The position numbers were made by a program, and so were the translations under genes. Below are positions 46,883 to 58,070 of a stretch of DNA of 64,000 nt, one piece after another. This stretch comes from Buxus sempervirens (lineage: Eukaryota > Streptophyta > Magnoliopsida > Buxales > Buxaceae): positions 43,390,766-43,454,765 of the forward strand of contig OX387184.1 of assembly GCA_947561395.2 (NCBI GenBank), given 5' to 3'. Under the pieces are notes generated by a model that did not search any database, had not been told where the DNA came from, and saw nothing but the letters and a program-made list of their open reading frames with translations. Position 1 is the stretch's first letter. Each line of letters starts with the position of its first letter.

Positions 46883-47250
46883 TGCTGCTGGAGTTTCTGT
46901 TTCTGTTGATGGTTTTGCTGGGTTGTTGTTGCTGCTGCTGCTTGTAAATTTTTTTTGCTGTGCTGTGAATATGATACATTTTATTTATGTTCTGTTCTGT
47001 TTGTTTCTCCTGAAAGAAGGTTTAAAGGGGAGTGGTGATTAAGGGGGAGAAACTGTAATTTTTGAACAATGTATATGCTTCTGATCTCTGTATACCTTTT
47101 GTGAATGAATGAAATACTGGATTCTTCACAATCATTGTGTCTCTCCTTATCAGTGTGGTTTTAAAATTCTTAAATGGATATCAATATTAAACTGAGTTTG
47201 ATATTAAACACTGTTGTGAGGTTGTTGTCAGGCATTTGCCAAGGGGGATA
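46861..47250 (+). promoter_or_regulatory. Three polypurine tracts before copia 3' LTR
   Basis: AAAGGGGGAGAAA at 46861 (inside the last codons of the accessory gene), AAGGGGGAGAAA at 47041 and AAGGGGGATA at 47241, just before the 3' LTR. The last is the likely primer for plus-strand synthesis. Repeated tracts of this type are a known SIRE-lineage trait. Bases 46883-47240 are otherwise non-coding and T-rich. Confidence 0.7.
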
Positions 47251-47251
47251 T

Positions 47252-48166
47252 TGTAAGTGTGAAAACTCACACTCCTGTTATGGCAAATGTTTGACAAAGT
47301 TTGTCTTCTAATGAAGCTTCAAGATGTGCAGATTAAATAATGAAAATTCAGTTAATTGAGTAAAGAAGAAGAAGACGATGCTGCCACACAGCTTTAACGT
47401 CGCTGCCACCCCGCTGGCAGCGCATAAGTGAATTAGTGTTTTGAAAGAAAGGTCCGTGCACATGCCGCGTACTCTCCCGCTAGCAGCTCACTAGCAGCGC
47501 GCTTTTAACTGATTCAACTTGTTCTGAGCGGGATTTGAGTTCGCTTCCAGCCGTCTACATCGATCACTTCACGACGCCACCAGCGCTCGACGCGATCTGA
47601 GTTTTATTCTTTAAATAGACGTGTTGTAATTTTTAATTGTGACTTTTTTTCTTTGGATCATTTTTGATTTCGAATCTTGAGGTGTTTGAGATTCGATCAA
47701 ATCTTCTTTAGAGAGTCGGCGATCGAGTGAGGGGGAGATCTGAGATAGATCACCTGGAATTGAAGATAGAGGATTCTTCTTCAATTCGGAACTTCATCTG
47801 ATCGTGTGATCGCCTGGACTGGTGATCGGCCTTGATTGATGCGTAGGTGGATTCTGAGGTGATTGCTGCGATCTGGATTGATCGTGTTCTGTAGCTTGTG
47901 GATTCAAGCTGTGTTGCAGTTCGTGGATTCGAACTGTGGATTGCCGTTGAGTGAGTCAAATTGTAAAGGTTAAGTATGTACTCCTTTGTAATTGTCTTTT
48001 CATTCAATAGTGGATTTCGAAGGGTTAGTCGCCTCATATAGACTCGAGGTTTTTCCTGGATCTGGATCTAGGTTTCCTCGTATAATTCTCTATGTATTAT
48101 TTCCGCATTGTTCAATTCTGAATTGTTATAGATCGTAGACCTATAGAGTAGTCCTCTACTCTTTCA
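47252..48166 (+). repeat. Copia 3' LTR
   Basis: 915 bp. Relative to the 5' LTR it lacks 29 bp between two copies of GTGGATTC, the shared hairpin loop word, and has one extra T. It is followed by the TSD TGGCA. Confidence 0.95.
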
Positions 48167-48171
48167 TGGCA

Positions 48172-49689
48172 AAACGGCGAAGTGGCAGCTGTTGCTTTCT
48201 GAATTTGACCTTAAATATGTCACTCAAAAGGCAATTAAAGGTCAAGAAATTGCTGATCATTTAGCTGAATATCCCTTGCTAGACTATCAGCCATTAAAGA
48301 CTAATTTTCCAGATGAGGCCATTTTATTTACTGAAGAAGAGGATAGTGGAAGCTCCTTGCAGATGTTCTTTAATGGGGCTGCAAACATGAATTGAAATGA
48401 GATGGGGCAATTTTGGTAAAGCCGGATAGTTCCCATATCCCAATTGCAGTAAAGTTGAGGTTCCAATGCACAAACAATATTGTAGAGTATGAAACATTTA
48501 TAATCGGGCTGCAAGCTACTCTAGACCATGAAGTAGAGGAACTTGACGTATACGGAGATTCGAGTCTTATCATCTTCCAAACAACTGGTAAATGGAAAAC
48601 CAAAGATCACAAGTTGATCCCATATCACCAGTATTTTGAAGAAATAAACACCAAATTTACTCAAATTTCCTTTAGTTATATGCCAAGGGCCAAGAACCAG
48701 TTTGCAGATGCTTTGGCAACGTTGGCTTCAATGATCAGTATTCCAGAAGGGGTAGATATTAAACCATTGGAAATTGAAGTCAGAGATGAACCGACTTACT
48801 GTTTTGTTCTGGAAGGAATACCAGAAGAAGAAAAACCATGGTTTCAAGATATCAAGAATTTCTTGAATAATCAGAGCTTGCCAAAAAGTGCTACCTCTAC
48901 TGGGAAAAAGGCAATACAGAGATTAGCAGGACAATTCTTACTAAGTGGTGGGCAGTTATACAAGAGGTCACATAATGATATCCTACTCAGATGTGTTGCT
49001 AAAGCTGAGTCAGAAAGGTTAATTGAAACTGTACATGGAGGAGTCTGTGGACCCCATATGCACGGACACATGCTTGCAAAGAAGATTCTGCTGATGGGAT
49101 ACTATTGGTCGACGATGGAACACGATTGCTGTATACATGTTAGGAGGTGTCATCTGTGCCAAATATATGCGGATAACGAACATGCACCACCAAGTGAACT
49201 GCGCAACATGACCTCACCATGGCCTTTCTCCATGTGGGGCATAGATGTCATTGGCATGATCTCCCCAAAGGCATCAAATGGGCACAGATTTATTCTTGTA
49301 GCAATCGATTATTTCACCAAGTGGATAGAGGCAGCTTCGTATGCAAATATCACAAGTAATCATGTTCTTAAATTTTTGAAGCACAACATCATTTATCGCT
49401 ATGGTTTGCCAAATGCCATAGTATCAGACAACGTTTCAAATATTAAGAACAAGGATATGAAGAAGATGTGTGAGCAGTTTCAGATAACCCATCACAAGTC
49501 AGCTCCGTACAGACCAAAGATTAATGGGGCAGTAGAACTAGCAAACAAGAATATAAAGAAAATAATTCAAAAGATGGTAGTAAGTTACAGAGATTGGCAT
49601 GAAATGCTACCGCTTGCTCTACATGCTTACAGAACCTCAATCCGGACTTCCACTGGGGCAACCCTGTATTCCCTAGTTTATGGAATGGA
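48172..49689 (+). pseudogene. pol: Tat pol continued: RNase H end, second RNase H, integrase
   Basis: Follows directly on 29534 once the copia and one TSD are removed (RNase H tail KWQLLLSEFDLKYVTQKAIK). The archaeal-type second RNase H follows: the first catalytic Asp of the usual F-D-G is Asn (MFFNGAANMN), then a TGA at 48393 and a frameshift near 48405, then NNIVEYETFIIGLQ, VYGDSSLIIFQ and NQFADALATLAS with the later acidic residues intact. Integrase has the zinc finger (VHGGVCGPHMHGHML, CHLCQIYA) and the core GIDVIGMI, VSDNVSN, NGAVELANKNIK (the D, D and E are present). It is cut at 49690 within the conserved YGM-E motif by a solo LTR and continues at 51746. Confidence 0.9.
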
Positions 49690-51745
49690 TGTAACGCCCC
49701 AGATCCGAGTTACGTAGTTAAACCGTAACATGTCTCCAGGGGTTAGCACGTAACACAGGACCGCAATATGAGAGTGAAGGAAGAACATGAATATAACAAT
49801 AACTATATAACAGAATGCGCTAAAATAAACCCAAAGGAAATAAACTCACATGACCAAGTAAACTACCCGTAAGTATCAAGCTCTCCAAGAGTATCTAAAA
49901 ACAAAACGAAAACAACGGAATGAGATACGAATATCTCAGTGAGTAGCATATGCATGCAGAAATAGTTATCCTCAGTTATAAACATGCCACGATAAATAAC
50001 CCACACAATTAATCGATAGAGATAATCTCCAAAAATGAAAACCAACATCTCAATAACAGTTTCCAATCATAGACCAACCACAATGCCGATTAAACAACGA
50101 ATGGTCAATGTCATGCCTATCGTTTAAATTGGTAAATTGACATGCCAAGTAGACATCCACACCTCCATGTACATAGTTCCAGCCTACTCAGGGTTTCGGA
50201 TACTCTGAAATGACAGTCTACTCAGGGTTTCATCATCCAATGCCGGCCTACTCTAGGTTTCGGCATTGACAACCAGGCCTACTCAGGGTTTTTGGCTGCT
50301 TTACACCGGTCTTGGCAACACACAAGGCCATGCAATTTCACCAACAAACAATACCATCACATTACTAAGCTTAGACATTGATCCAGGTGAAGCTAAACCA
50401 AAACAGAAAACAATTTCATAAACTCACACTGACAACACATTAAACCAATTATTAACATCATCATGTATAATGCCATATAACCTCATCACAAGTCCCTCCA
50501 GACCAGAACAGAAATTCATGTAAACTCAGTAGGTATTCCAACCCAAAACAAAACCAATCTCATCGGCAGAAAACTCCTTTTTCTTACACAAAGAAAATTT
50601 ATATTTACTATTCAGAACTTTGGAATCACGCAAAGCCAGGTTAAACAAGTTCATAAACTAGAAACAAATGTAAGACATAAATAAAACTAAGTCATTAATT
50701 CATGGCATTCGGAACAGTAAGTTACAACCAACAGTTTCCCAAACTTGACTTGTAGAGCCCATAATTCATGTAATTATATCTCCGAAGGTTTTGAGTAAAT
50801 TAAAAATACCTCTAACATCCTAATCTAGGGTTTGGCTAAGAGATTGAATCTTTAAAGTATCAAAAATAGGCTCAAAATGATCAGCTGCACTTCACTGTAA
50901 CATTTGGTGGGTGCGTTGACCTCGGCACAGTTGGCGCCAGGTCAGCGGATCCGACAATTTCCTTGCGCCAAGTTGCCGCTGAGGGGAAACTAGGTTGGCG
51001 GTAGCTAAGCAGATACCCCTTGTGTTTCACGACTCACTGTTAATTCCAAAAACCCATGATTGTCTTGGTTTCTAGTCTCTGTAACACCTTTCTTATACTT
51101 CTACCACCTTCAATAGATGATCAAACATGACTCGAAATTAATCCATAGACCTTTATAGTACGCCTCTAAAATTCTACGAAAAACCATGACCGAAACTACC
51201 TTTTCCAAAATCATGCATTACGGCAAATCTCAGAGATCAAAACCCAAAAACAACAGATTAAAACGATGCTACTCATAGGTTCATGGAGAAATTTCTTCTA
51301 GCTTCCACCCTTTTTGGCTAAGCACCCCTGAGAAGAAAAATTTATCGGCCGATGACCCCAGGTCCAAGGCAGCAACCAGATCTAATTTCATCTGAGGTCG
51401 GCCTTTGGTTTCTTTCCCCAAAATCCGAAATTTTTAACCTAGCAGTCTATTTATAGGCTTCACAAGGCTCCACCCTTAACCTAATTTATTTATTGCTCGC
51501 CTTGACATACCATTCGAAATCCCATACTTACCCTCCTCTAAGGTTAAGGATAATATTATTCATTTGTTTTTTTTAAATTTTTAATCACTATTAATTATAG
51601 TTTGGTACTCAGATTCTGAATTTAAAATAAAAACTCAAATTACCCTTTGCTATTCTATAGCCCGAAATCTCCACTCACCAATAATTTACTTAAGCCTACT
51701 AGTTAATCTTTTAATTAAATTCTTACTAAAATTGGGGTTTTACAA
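49690..51745 (-). mobile_element. Solo gypsy LTR (S3), antisense
   Basis: TGTAACGCCCC to TTGGGGTTTTACA, 2056 bp, TSD ATGGA at 49685-49689 and 51746-51750. Subrepeats 'cctactcagggtttcgg' lie at 50175-50300, and a GGCGCC motif island at 50920-51015. The 'ccaatgccggcctact' word is the reverse complement of one in S4 near 53858, so S3 and S4 are related. No coding region is seen. Confidence 0.9.
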
Positions 51746-51924
51746 TGGAAGCAGTATTACCAGTCAAAGTTGAAATCCCATCACTAAGAGTGCTAATGGA
51801 AGCAAAATTGGAAGAAGCTGAATGGACACAGTCAAGACATGATCAACTCAATCTGATAGAGGAAAAGCGATTGAAGGCGCTTTTCCATGGCCAGTTGTAC
51901 CAGAAGAGAATGGCCAGGGCTTAC
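51746..51924 (+). pseudogene. pol: Tat integrase fragment between two solo LTRs
   Basis: Encodes MEAVLPVKVEIPSLRVL and QSRHDQLNLIEEKRLKAL, ending at RMARAY. This is the integrase C-terminal region; the motif is interrupted by S4 and continues at 54599. The frame is open. Confidence 0.85.
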
Positions 51925-54593
51925 TGTAAAATCCCGAATTTTAATAAAATTAAAATTTGGATTCTATGGATGGAAGAAATGTAAGCAAGGTAGATATTAA
52001 CTGAGTAAGTAGTTAATTGGAGTTTAAATAGTAAAGTTTCCATATATGAGATTAGTACTATTTAATTATAAATTAATTAATATTTGACCATGATGAAATG
52101 GTGGAGTGTCGTGGTAGCAAAACTCAAGGGAATTTGGAAATGTGGAAAAAATTGATTTAATAAAGGTAAGTAATTAAATCTTATTAAATTGGTGGAGAAT
52201 AAGGGAATATTTAGAAAGGCAATTCTTGTGCTTTATTAGATAATTTAATTGAATGTATATATATAGGCTTGGTGGAGTAGATAAATTCATAAGGTGTCAA
52301 TGTATCATATTAAGTGATATATCTATATATATAGATATATAGATATAGATATCTATACACCATTATGTGTGTGTGTGCATAGGATGATTGTGAAGGAGCA
52401 TGCAGCAGATCAGGAGGCCTTAGAATAATAGAGTTGGGTGGCAGCTATATATAGAGCTGCCAAGTTCCATTAGAAAAGTTTAGTTGCTAGATCTGGTGAG
52501 TGTTAGAAGTCTGGAACAGAGCGCAAAGGTTCAGAGATGAATGAAGAGAGGGTGAGATCTATCAAGCTTGGAGAAGAGATTTTGTGACTGAATTGGAGAA
52601 ACCTTAAGATCTGTCAAGGACCTCATCCATTTGGCCGTGGTTCATTGAAAGAAATCTGAAGAAATTCGGCCAGATCTGTTACAGATCAGTTGAGCTGAAG
52701 TACACCTACAGCAATGCTTGGTTTGATTAGAGCAGGAGGAATCTGAAATCAAATTTGGGGATTCATTTATTGTAGAAGCTTGAAATCGCATCTAAGAGGT
52801 AAGTAGCACTGATTTTTCTCGTAGTTTTGCAACCGATTGCATGATTTAATTTGGATCTATGAGCTGCAAGCTACATTTATCAATATAAACCTGTTTTAAG
52901 AGCCAATGATCAATTTGGACCATGAACGTAAGTGGATTAATTTCAAATTGGTTGTATAAGACTATTAGAGGTGTTAGGAGTTTGGATTTGTCTTCATAGA
53001 AGCTTAATTTCAGGTCAGTCATGTTGATCTCGAGCTAACAGAGACTAGATTTCATTTTCGGGAAATTCCAGGGCTTGCACTGAGTGTCGTTTACTGAATT
53101 CATTCAATGGCAACTCAACGGATATTAAACACTAGTGTGCGTCGACCATGCCGCCTAGTGCCGCCTACTGTCTCGAGGTCAGCTCACCCACCCAATTTCC
53201 TAGTGATGCGCGGCTGACCATTCTGGTTTGTTCTTCTCCACTCTAACTCTTCAAGCACCTTTCTAGAAGTTAGATTAATGTGTTAGAAGTATTATAAGCT
53301 GGTCAAAACCCACTGAGATCATTCCGTAAATTATTGGAAGGAATTATGAGTTCTAAAGGTCAGTTTGAGGAGCCAATAGGTAGTTAAGTTTCTGTCTTGG
53401 TACCATGAGGTGGTGATATTATTTTAGTCATGTTTTACTGTTGTTTTCCAACTTGTGAAATTGTTTAACTTGAGTTTTATCGAATTACAAGGTGTCGAGC
53501 AGATCTTATGAAATAATATGTGTGTGAGTAAAGGACGATACATCCGGTTTGGTTTTGTGTTTTGTGTTAGATTTCCAACGGAAATTCCATGGTCTTACTG
53601 TTCTAGTCCTGAGTGACCCATGATGAGTTTGGTTTGCGTTATTGATGGTAATACTAGAGGTTGGTATACCTTGCTACCAGAGGTTGGTTTTATGTGTTGA
53701 GTGTTTTGTTTTGGTCTAGCTTGTCCCGGATCCATGTGTGTAATGTAATGAGTTATCTTTATTGTGGTAATTGCATGGCCATGAGTGTTGCCATGACCAG
53801 GGTATAGCAGCCCATGTTCCTTGGTAGGCTGGGTTGTCAATGCCAAAACCCAAAGTAGGCCGGCATTGGATGACAGAGTTCCTTGGTAGGCAGTCATTTC
53901 AGAGTTCCGAGTCTATGTTGATCGGACTGTGTTCCATGAGGCTTGGATGTCGCTCTGGTATGCTGAATTACCCAATATAAGTGAACTACATGACATTGGC
54001 CTCGATGGTTTGGTTTTATCGGTAATTGTATTTCCAATTGGTTCTGAGTGGCCCATGATAAACACTCAGCTTTCTGAAGATTATGATTTCATCGAAGTGT
54101 TGTTATTAGGTTACAAGTGATTTTAAGGTTATATTTGTGATTTGATACTGACGTTAATTGCTTGGCTTACATGTGAAATTTCATTAGCTACATCATCTTT
54201 ATCTGTTATATTATTTTGGGATTAGTCGGATTAATTGTGTTATCGCCATCGTTACCTGTGTCTTATTCAATCCATGTTTTATAACTGTGGAAAATGTAAT
54301 TGTGCATGCATGTGTTGCTTACTGAGATATTCGTATCTCATTCCGTATTGTTTTGTTTTGCTTTCAGCTAATCCTGGGGAGGACGATATCGCGGGTAATT
54401 GCTCGGTTATGTGAGTTTAGAGTTGTATTACTGTATTTATTATTTTAGTTTTGGGATTGTAGCGCACTCTGATTATATAGTTATTGTTGTATTCATGTCT
54501 TTCTTTCACTCTGATATTGCGGTCCTGTGTTATGTATTAACCTTTGGAGATGAGTTATAGTTTCTCTATGTAACTCGGATCTGGGGTGTTACA
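51925..54593 (+). mobile_element. Solo gypsy LTR (S4), sense
   Basis: TGTAAAATCCCG to CTGGGGTGTTACA, 2669 bp, TSD CTTAC at 51920-51924 and 54594-54598. It has an AT/GT microsatellite at 52310-52375, 'gaggtaagtagca' at 52796-52808, a motif island at 53130-53215 ('ccgcctagtgccgcctact') and subrepeats 'ccttggtaggc' at 53820-53895. No coding region is seen. Confidence 0.9.
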
Positions 54594-54820
54594 CTTACAA
54601 TAAGAAGGTGAAGCCCAGAACTTTCCAAGAAGGAAATTTGGTGTTAAAGAAAATCTTGCCATTTTTGGAAGACCCTCATGGTAAGTTCAAGCCAAATTGG
54701 GAAGGGCCTTATGTTGTTAAGAAGGTCCTATCAGGGGGTGCACTCATCTTAACAGAAATGGATGGGAAAGACTTTCCTACGCCAATTAATTCTGATGCAG
54801 TAAAAAGGTATTTTCCTTGA
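54594..54820 (+). pseudogene. pol: End of Tat pol (integrase C-terminal domain)
   Basis: Encodes NKKVKPRTFQEGNLVLKK, KFKPNWEGPYVVKK and SGGALILTEMDG, ending in DAVKRYFP and TGA at 54818. This is the SH3-like/GPY-F type module (here WEGPY) that ends integrase in this superfamily. It marks the end of the sense coding region. Confidence 0.88.
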
Positions 54821-55803
54821 TTGAATATTACTAGGAAATTATTCGAGGCCATCTTTCTTTAATTCCCAAAATTTTGAATCCCTAGCCTAGCCAAGTCGAA
54901 CCTGTTCGTTTCTTTTATAAACCTAAACTGGGACTTACAGTTTCATACTGGGGCAAAGCTAATTGGGGCAAAAAAAATGAAAAAGGGAAAGAAAATGAAA
55001 AAGAGAAATGAAAAAAAAGCAAGGAATAGTGGCAAATGAAAGCCAAGTGCAAAAAGAAAAGGAATAAACAAACTTTGGGGAATGGGGATCATATTCATCA
55101 TGACTGTAAGTCCAATTGACCTATTTTCATGATTGGAAAATTTTGAGCCTTTAATATCCTTTCTTTCATAAACTGAGCCTAGCCTTCGTTTCGTCCTATT
55201 TTTAAGTCATTGGTGATTTTAGTATATTCTTTCAATTTTCAGAGTAAAAGATTGATGATGACGGAATGCAAAATCCGGCCCTAGTGAAAACCGTAACTGG
55301 CGCTAGGGGCAACATTGGCAAGAAAAAGAAAAAAAAGAAAGAAGAAAAAAAGAAAAAAATAGAATCAAGGGTTGAGTTGGTCATGTTATCCAAGCTTGAA
55401 GTGAAATCAGTATGAGCACTGGAGATGGAACATACTGGGAATAATAGGGTCAATTTTGGAAGAAAGGGCATTTAGGGATGACTCTAAGGGTCCTAGGATA
55501 GACAGATCTGATCTCTCCCTATTGCTTGAATCATCCTTTTCATTATTCATTTGATTTTAATTCCTTTAATTATGTGTGATTAAGTGTTTTGGACCAAACT
55601 TTAAAAAAAAATTTATATTTTGGCCAGTGATGAGAAATCAAATACTTTTCATAAAACCTTTGTTTTTACAAGCATTTGAGAATTCTTAGGCCAATAGTAT
55701 AAAATCTATTTTTGAATTAAATCCTTTGCCTTTCCACTATTGGAGTTTGCTTTTGAACAAAGGTATAAAAAGAAGAGAAGAAGAAAAGATGCAACAAAAT
55801 GAG
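54821..55803 (+). other. Tat post-pol spacer, purine-rich
   Basis: No gene is seen. Purine tracts lie at 54970-55060 and 55318-55360. It separates the convergent ends of pol and the antisense genes and probably holds both polyadenylation regions. Confidence 0.55.
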
Positions 55804-57531
55804 CTAATCCCTATCCCCTAGCCGCTCCTCAAGCTCCCGAATCCGAGCTGCCTGATCTGCAATAATATTAGAAGCTCCCTCTACATCTGGATCGCTCAAA
55901 AAAGAAATGACCTCATCTGAAAGTGCATGCTTTATCCTCATACCTCTAAGGCTAGCTAAGGCATCTTGGTACTTCTGCCGTATCACTCGGACTTCAAAGT
56001 GGTAGGCCAGCCTCTGCTCATCAAGTTTCTTTTCCAAGGCAACACGGCGAGACACCTGCTCTTCAATTTGCCTCTCTAGATCAAGGCCTCGTATCTTTTG
56101 TTCTTGGGCCTCTCGTACCCAAATCTGTTGAAGCCGTTTGTGGGATGCTCTCTCAGAAACCAGTATGTCTTCGTAGGTGGGTGCAAGAATAGCAGGAGGA
56201 TCCTCTGGCACTTGGGCATGACTCTGGACTTGCTCTCTGATCTAGAAAAGATAGTCCTTCACATGTGACTCAGAAACGACTAGGCCCCTCATGAAGCGCA
56301 CATAGGACCATTCCTTCATCAACCGAGCACATAGCCCCATGGTGGCTGGTATAAGTGGCCCCAGGAAGTCCTCATATCCATCTAGGATCATGATCCCCTG
56401 AGTTCCTCCAAGCTGCTGAATGTCCCTCAGAGGAAGATAGAGAACAGCAGATCTTAAGCCTACTAGAACCATGAAGTTCTTGTCTCTGAAGCTAATCACT
56501 GTCTTGGGGTTTGGCTGATAAGTGTCAGGCCATCTCACCTGGTCATCCTAGAGAGTGCCCAAGAAAGTGAACCAACCTTGCTTGCCGCCTTGGATATTAG
56601 GACATCCTCAGTTACTCATCAGAACAAGAACTTTCATTCTTATAGAAAAGCATTGATCAATCATCTCGATCTAACTCAGATGGTCAAGTAACCAAAGTTG
56701 CAAAAAGAGGGAGTATTTCAATTTATTTTAGCTTCACAAGGAGGTTGTAAGGAAAAAAAGGAAAAAAAGGAAAAAAAAAAGGAAAAAAAAAAGAAAAAAA
56801 AAAGAAAAAATATATAGGGGGAACCAGATCATGCCTAGGATAGGGGCACATGCAAGAAAGTGCTTCTTCTTCCTGAAATAGCAGTCAGTCAGTGCTTGAT
56901 ACATCCCTGCCAAGATCATAGGGGCTAATCTCTCTCGCTCCCTAACCTGGCATACAACTGAGATAAGAGCCAAGTCCACCTCATCATCATCCTGTGGGAA
57001 GAGTAGTTGGTTAACCACCATCAATGTCAAGGCATTAAACCGGGCTTGGGTGTTTTCACTCCTTAGAAGTTTTTCAGTAAAAAAAGACTTGGATAGGGTC
57101 AATAGGGATTCAGATTCCCCTAAGTCCTTCTTCCCTATGCCCAAAAAATTGGAAGCTTCCTTTTTGTAGCTAGGCTTTAGGGGCGGGTTCACCACTTCCT
57201 CTGAAAATCTCAAGCTGAGGATCGTTTCAATCTCCTCAACTGTGGGGGTCATCTCTTTATCACAAAATCGAAAGTGATTTAATTGAGGTTCCCCGTGTCT
57301 AATCAAAGCCTCAATAATTTCCCATTTAAAGGGGATGGTAGAGATGAGCAGGATGTGGCCTAAGTTGGTAGAATCCCATTGGACATCATCTTCTGGGGTT
57401 ATGGAGTTAACCCACCTGTTATAAAACGATTCCACAATGTTATATCTTGTAAGATTGGGTGGTTTTGATCTAAAAGGTTGTCTTGCAGGAGGGATTTCAT
57501 CGACAGAGGAAAACGAGGCAAGAGAAGCCAT
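55804..57531 (-). pseudogene. Tat antisense accessory gene 1 (DUF7745-like), broken
   Basis: Function unknown. The ATG at 57531 opens a frame with NLTRYNIVESFYNRWVNSIT, LLISTIPFKWEIIEALIRH, FRFCDKEMTPTVEEIETILS and ALTLMVVNQLLFPQDDDEVD, ending in ACAPILGMIW near 56830. This pattern resembles the plant DUF7745/aminotransferase-like mobile-domain group often found inside Tat elements. A poly-A/G tract (56745-56815) then interrupts. A second segment (56600-56242) reads WFTFLGTL, a TAG, then RWPDTYQPNPKTVISFRDKN and GIMILDGYEDFLGPLIPATM. After another TAG, 56211-55804 is a coiled-coil tail (ERQIEEQVSRRVALEKKL). The pieces probably were two exons. The palindromic array and TATA box lie upstream. 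Confidence 0.65.
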
Positions 57532-57621
57532 GGAACCTCCAAAGGATGCACAAGAAGCAAGGGCGCGGCCGCCTAGAGGGTTTTAGAAGCAGGAAGGATG
57601 CCATAGTGATGTTCCTCAAGG

Positions 57622-57630
57622 TTTTTTATA
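57622..57630 (-). promoter_or_regulatory. TATA box of antisense gene 1
   Basis: TATAAAAAA on the minus strand, 91 bp before the ATG at 57531 and about 22 bp downstream (in transcript sense) of the palindromic array. Confidence 0.55.
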
Positions 57631-57652
57631 GAAAAATCACGCAGGGGTCAAA

Positions 57653-57729
57653 AACCGCATTTAAAATGCGGACAAGGCATGCTCGCAGATCAAATGCGGT
57701 CACGCCTTGTCCGCATAGTAAGTGCGGTT
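57653..57729. promoter_or_regulatory. Three 21-bp palindromic units, 28-bp period, upstream of antisense gene 1
   Basis: Unit 1 (57653-57673) contains CCGCATTTAAAATGCGG, a perfect palindrome around its centre. Unit 2 (57681-57701) is GCTCGCA...AATGCGGTC. Unit 3 (57709-57729) is GTCCGCA...GTGCGGTT. Spacers are 7 bp (aaggcat, acgcctt). Unit number, unit length, spacing and core (CCGCA...TGCGG) equal those of the LTR array at 7596-7672. Confidence 0.82.
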
Positions 57730-58070
57730 TCGGCACAAAAGCAAAAAAAAGATATGCAACTATAATTGGATGTTGTTTTAAGCTTCACCTGTTCCTGTTT
57801 ATGCATGAATAATTCAATAAACTGTAGAATATAAATGAAGAGGAGAAAAAAGATGAATCAAATTTCTATTTTCATATATCTGAATAAAAGTTACATAAGT
57901 TTATCAAAATACAAAACATATACATGTGATATCCTAATATACTCTCCCTTTCTAGGTCCATCCCCACGGCCACATCCTCGGCAACGTCCGCCGCTTCGAG
58001 ATCGCCGACGCCCAAAGACAAGCGGCACTATACGGTGAGTGGTGCAACGATTCATCCTACCCAAAATACA

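Larger units (their letters stand above)
29535..48166 (+). mobile_element. SIRE/Maximus-type Ty1/copia retrotransposon, full length, with nested element
   Basis: Two LTRs (943 and 915 bp) start TGTAAGTGTGAA and end CTCTTTCA. The TSD is TGGCA, the PBS is TGGTATCAGAGCC (initiator Met tRNA), and the internal order is gag, protease, integrase, RT, RNase H (copia order). A further sense ORF lies after pol, followed by polypurine tracts. Gag-pol is one frame with two TAG stops. Without the nested gypsy element (36549-45387) and its duplicated CTTTC the copia is about 9.8 kb. The env-like position of the extra ORF and repeated AGGGGGAGAAA tracts are typical of the SIRE lineage. The two LTRs differ at about 14 sites, nearly all transitions. 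Confidence 0.93.
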
